Source: DASTOB01 sp035720425
GTDB taxonomy: Bacteria; Chloroflexota; Limnocylindria; Limnocylindrales; CSP1-4
Length of the DNA stretch: 7,622 nucleotides
NCBI GenBank assembly: GCA_035720425.1
Contig: DASTOB010000037.1
Coordinates: 1-7,622 of the forward strand
Direction: 5' to 3'
Part shown: positions 6,238-7,622 of the stretch, piece after piece
How positions within the stretch are numbered: position 1 is the stretch's first letter
Layout: every line of letters begins with the position of its first letter
Notes under the pieces: generated by a model
What the model saw: only the letters and a program-made list of their open reading frames with translations
What the model was told of the DNA's origin: nothing
The model's database searches: none
Position numbers and translations under genes: made by a program

Positions 6238-7622
6238 ATGCCGAGCCATCCGCATCCGTTCCGCATCCTCCAGCCGGGCAGCCTCGCCGAGGCGAGCCGG
6301 ATGGTCCTCGACGCGGGCCCGGACGCCGCGCTCTACGCCGGCGGCACGGAACTGCTCCTGGCGATGAAGCAGGGCGCGCTGCGCTACGACGCGCTCGTCG
6401 ACCTCAAGACGATCCCGGGCCTCGCGGCGATCGACGACCGCGGCGACCGGGTCGAGATCGGGGCGCTCGCCACGCACCGCGACATTGCCCGGTCCGGGCC
6501 CGTCCGCACGATCGTGCCGCTGCTCGCCGCGCTCGAGGGCCGGATCGCCAATCCGCGCGTCCGCGCGACCGGCACGCTCGGCGGCAACCTGTGCTTCGCC
6601 GAGCCGCACTCGGACCCGGGCACGCTGCTCGCGGCGCTCGACGCGCGTCTCCTCGTCGTCGGCACCGCCGGCGAGCGCGAGATCCCGATCGCCGAATTCA
6701 TCGCGGGGCCGTACGCGACCTCGCTCGAGCCCGGTGAGATCCTGCGTGCCGTCGTCGTCCCGCTCCCCGGACCGGGCAGCCGGGTCGGCTACCGGCGGGT
6801 CCAGCAACTCGAGCACCGGCCGATGCTTGGGGTCGCGCTCCGACTCGACCTCGACTCGGCCGGCCGGACCGTCGTCGGAGCGCGAGCCGCGGTCGGCGCG
6901 GCCAGCCCGGTGCCGCTCCGGAGCGTTGCCGCCGAGGATCTCCTGCTCGGCGACCTCGCGACGCTCGACGACCGGCTCGCCGCGGCCGCCGACGCCCTCG
7001 CCGACGACGCCGATCTGCTCGACGACGCCGACGGCGCGGCCGACTACACACGCCACCTCATCGCCATCCACCTCGGTCGCGTCGGGCGGGCCCTCGCCCG
7101 CGGCGAGCGACCGCCGATCACGGACGGCCGCGCCCGGCGCCCGCTCCGCGAGACCGTGGCCGCCTGGCACGCGTCGCGCCGCCACACGCCGCCGCCGGAG
7201 TTCCGCGTCGTCGGCCGCTCCGTTCCGCGCACCGACGGCCCGCTCAAGGTGACCGGCCGGGCGACGTTCGTGGCCGACGTCGACCTGCCCCGGCTCGCCC
7301 ACGCGAAGACCGTCCGCAGCCCCGTCGCCCATGCCCGGATCCTGTCGATCGACGTCGAGCGGGCGCGGGCCGCGCCGGGCGTGCTCGACATCCTCGTCGC
7401 GTCCGACCTCCTCCGCCTGCCCCGCCACCTGTTCGGCCATGCGATCCGCGACCACGCGATCCTCGCCATGGACAAGGTGGTCCACGTCGGCGAGCCCGTC
7501 GTCGCGGTCATCGCCGAGGACGAGCCGTCCGCCCAGTTCGCCGCCGAGCTCGTCGAGGTCGCGTACGACGAGCTCGAGCCGGTCATGACCGCCGAGGAGG
7601 CGCTCCGCGAGGGCGCGCCGCT
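6238..7622 (+). CDS. FAD-Mo fusion subunit of molybdenum hydroxylase (CoxM-CoxL type), C-terminus cut by window edge
   Basis: The frame is open from the ATG at 6238 to the right edge, 461 codons without a stop. The FAD-binding part has AGGTELLLAMKQG (34-46) and TGTLGGNLCFAEPHSDP (111-127), the two FAD-contact motifs of CoxM/XdhB-type proteins. The CO dehydrogenase flavoprotein C-terminal domain spans about residues 182-288. A linker of about 30 residues, basic then Pro-rich, follows. From about 322 the sequence changes to the N-terminus of a Mo subunit: FRVVGRSVPRTDGPLKVTGR, then FVADVDLPRLAHAKTVRSPVAHARI and APGVLDILVASD. These two parts are usually separate proteins. A full Mo domain would add roughly 600 more residues, so MPT-binding and active-site motifs lie outside the window. 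GAAGG (6226-6230) lies 7 bases before the ATG. With the [2Fe-2S] subunit just upstream, it should form a complete FeS/FAD/Mo enzyme. Substrate is unknown. Confidence 0.9.
   Translation, partial: MPSHPHPFRILQPGSLAEASRMVLDAGPDAALYAGGTELLLAMKQGALRYDALVDLKTIPGLAAIDDRGDRVEIGALATHRDIARSGPVRTIVPLLAALEGRIANPRVRATGTLGGNLCFAEPHSDPGTLLAALDARLLVVGTAGEREIPIAEFIAGPYATSLEPGEILRAVVVPLPGPGSRVGYRRVQQLEHRPMLGVALRLDLDSAGRTVVGARAAVGAASPVPLRSVAAEDLLLGDLATLDDRLAAAADALADDADLLDDADGAADYTRHLIAIHLGRVGRALARGERPPITDGRARRPLRETVAAWHASRRHTPPPEFRVVGRSVPRTDGPLKVTGRATFVADVDLPRLAHAKTVRSPVAHARILSIDVERARAAPGVLDILVASDLLRLPRHLFGHAIRDHAILAMDKVVHVGEPVVAVIAEDEPSAQFAAELVEVAYDELEPVMTAEEALREGAP

Noticed and set aside
5485..7485. A 666-codon open frame on the minus strand
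   Set aside because: It is an antisense shadow of the CoxG-like, FeS and FAD-Mo genes; the composition is low-complexity Arg/Val/Asp and no motif is visible.
5740..7622. Calling the second enzyme an aerobic CO dehydrogenase
   Set aside because: The CoxG and FeS genes are suggestive, but the Mo active-site loop that would decide lies beyond the right edge, and the FAD-Mo fusion is not the usual CO dehydrogenase form.

Overview
The window is strongly GC-rich bacterial DNA with G/C-biased third codon positions and tightly packed genes. This suits a high-GC soil or environmental bacterium such as a Chloroflexota or Actinomycetota lineage. The sequence alone does not settle the phylum, so this placement is inference.

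Layout. A leftward gene for a luciferase-like (LLM class) flavin/F420-dependent oxidoreductase fills positions 893 to 1 and runs off the left edge. A 140-base divergent spacer follows (894-1033), holding an unusually AT-rich patch with an imperfect inverted repeat. From 1034 to the right edge, five rightward genes sit in one apparent operon: (1) a 939-aa molybdenum hydroxylase with two [2Fe-2S] clusters fused directly to the molybdopterin (Mo) domain and no FAD domain; (2) a 463-aa dihydroorotase/allantoinase-family cyclic amidohydrolase; (3) a 154-aa CoxG-like SRPBCC protein; (4) a 164-aa stand-alone [2Fe-2S] subunit; (5) an open frame of at least 461 codons joining an FAD (CoxM-like) domain to the start of a second Mo (CoxL-like) domain, cut by the right edge. 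Junctions 2/3 and 3/4 overlap by 4 and 8 bases, and junction 4/5 has a 3-base gap, so translational coupling is likely.

How they may work together. The operon carries two molybdenum hydroxylases of opposite construction: FeS-Mo without FAD, and FeS plus FAD-Mo. A ring-opening cyclic amidohydrolase and a CoxG-like protein lie between them. The arrangement resembles N-heterocycle (purine or related) catabolism, where hydroxylation of a ring carbon next to nitrogen is followed by hydrolytic opening of a cyclic amide. The first enzyme has the domain order of E. coli XdhD and of the selenium-dependent xanthine dehydrogenases. However, aligned by eye, the two residues that orient purines in animal xanthine dehydrogenase are replaced, while the catalytic Glu is kept, so xanthine should not be assumed as substrate. 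The amidohydrolase keeps dihydroorotase-type Arg and Asn residues but has lost other family motifs. Together these suggest a heterocycle pathway with an undetermined substrate.

No RNA genes, mobile elements, CRISPR arrays or long repeats were seen. There is no stretch over 300 bases without a gene.
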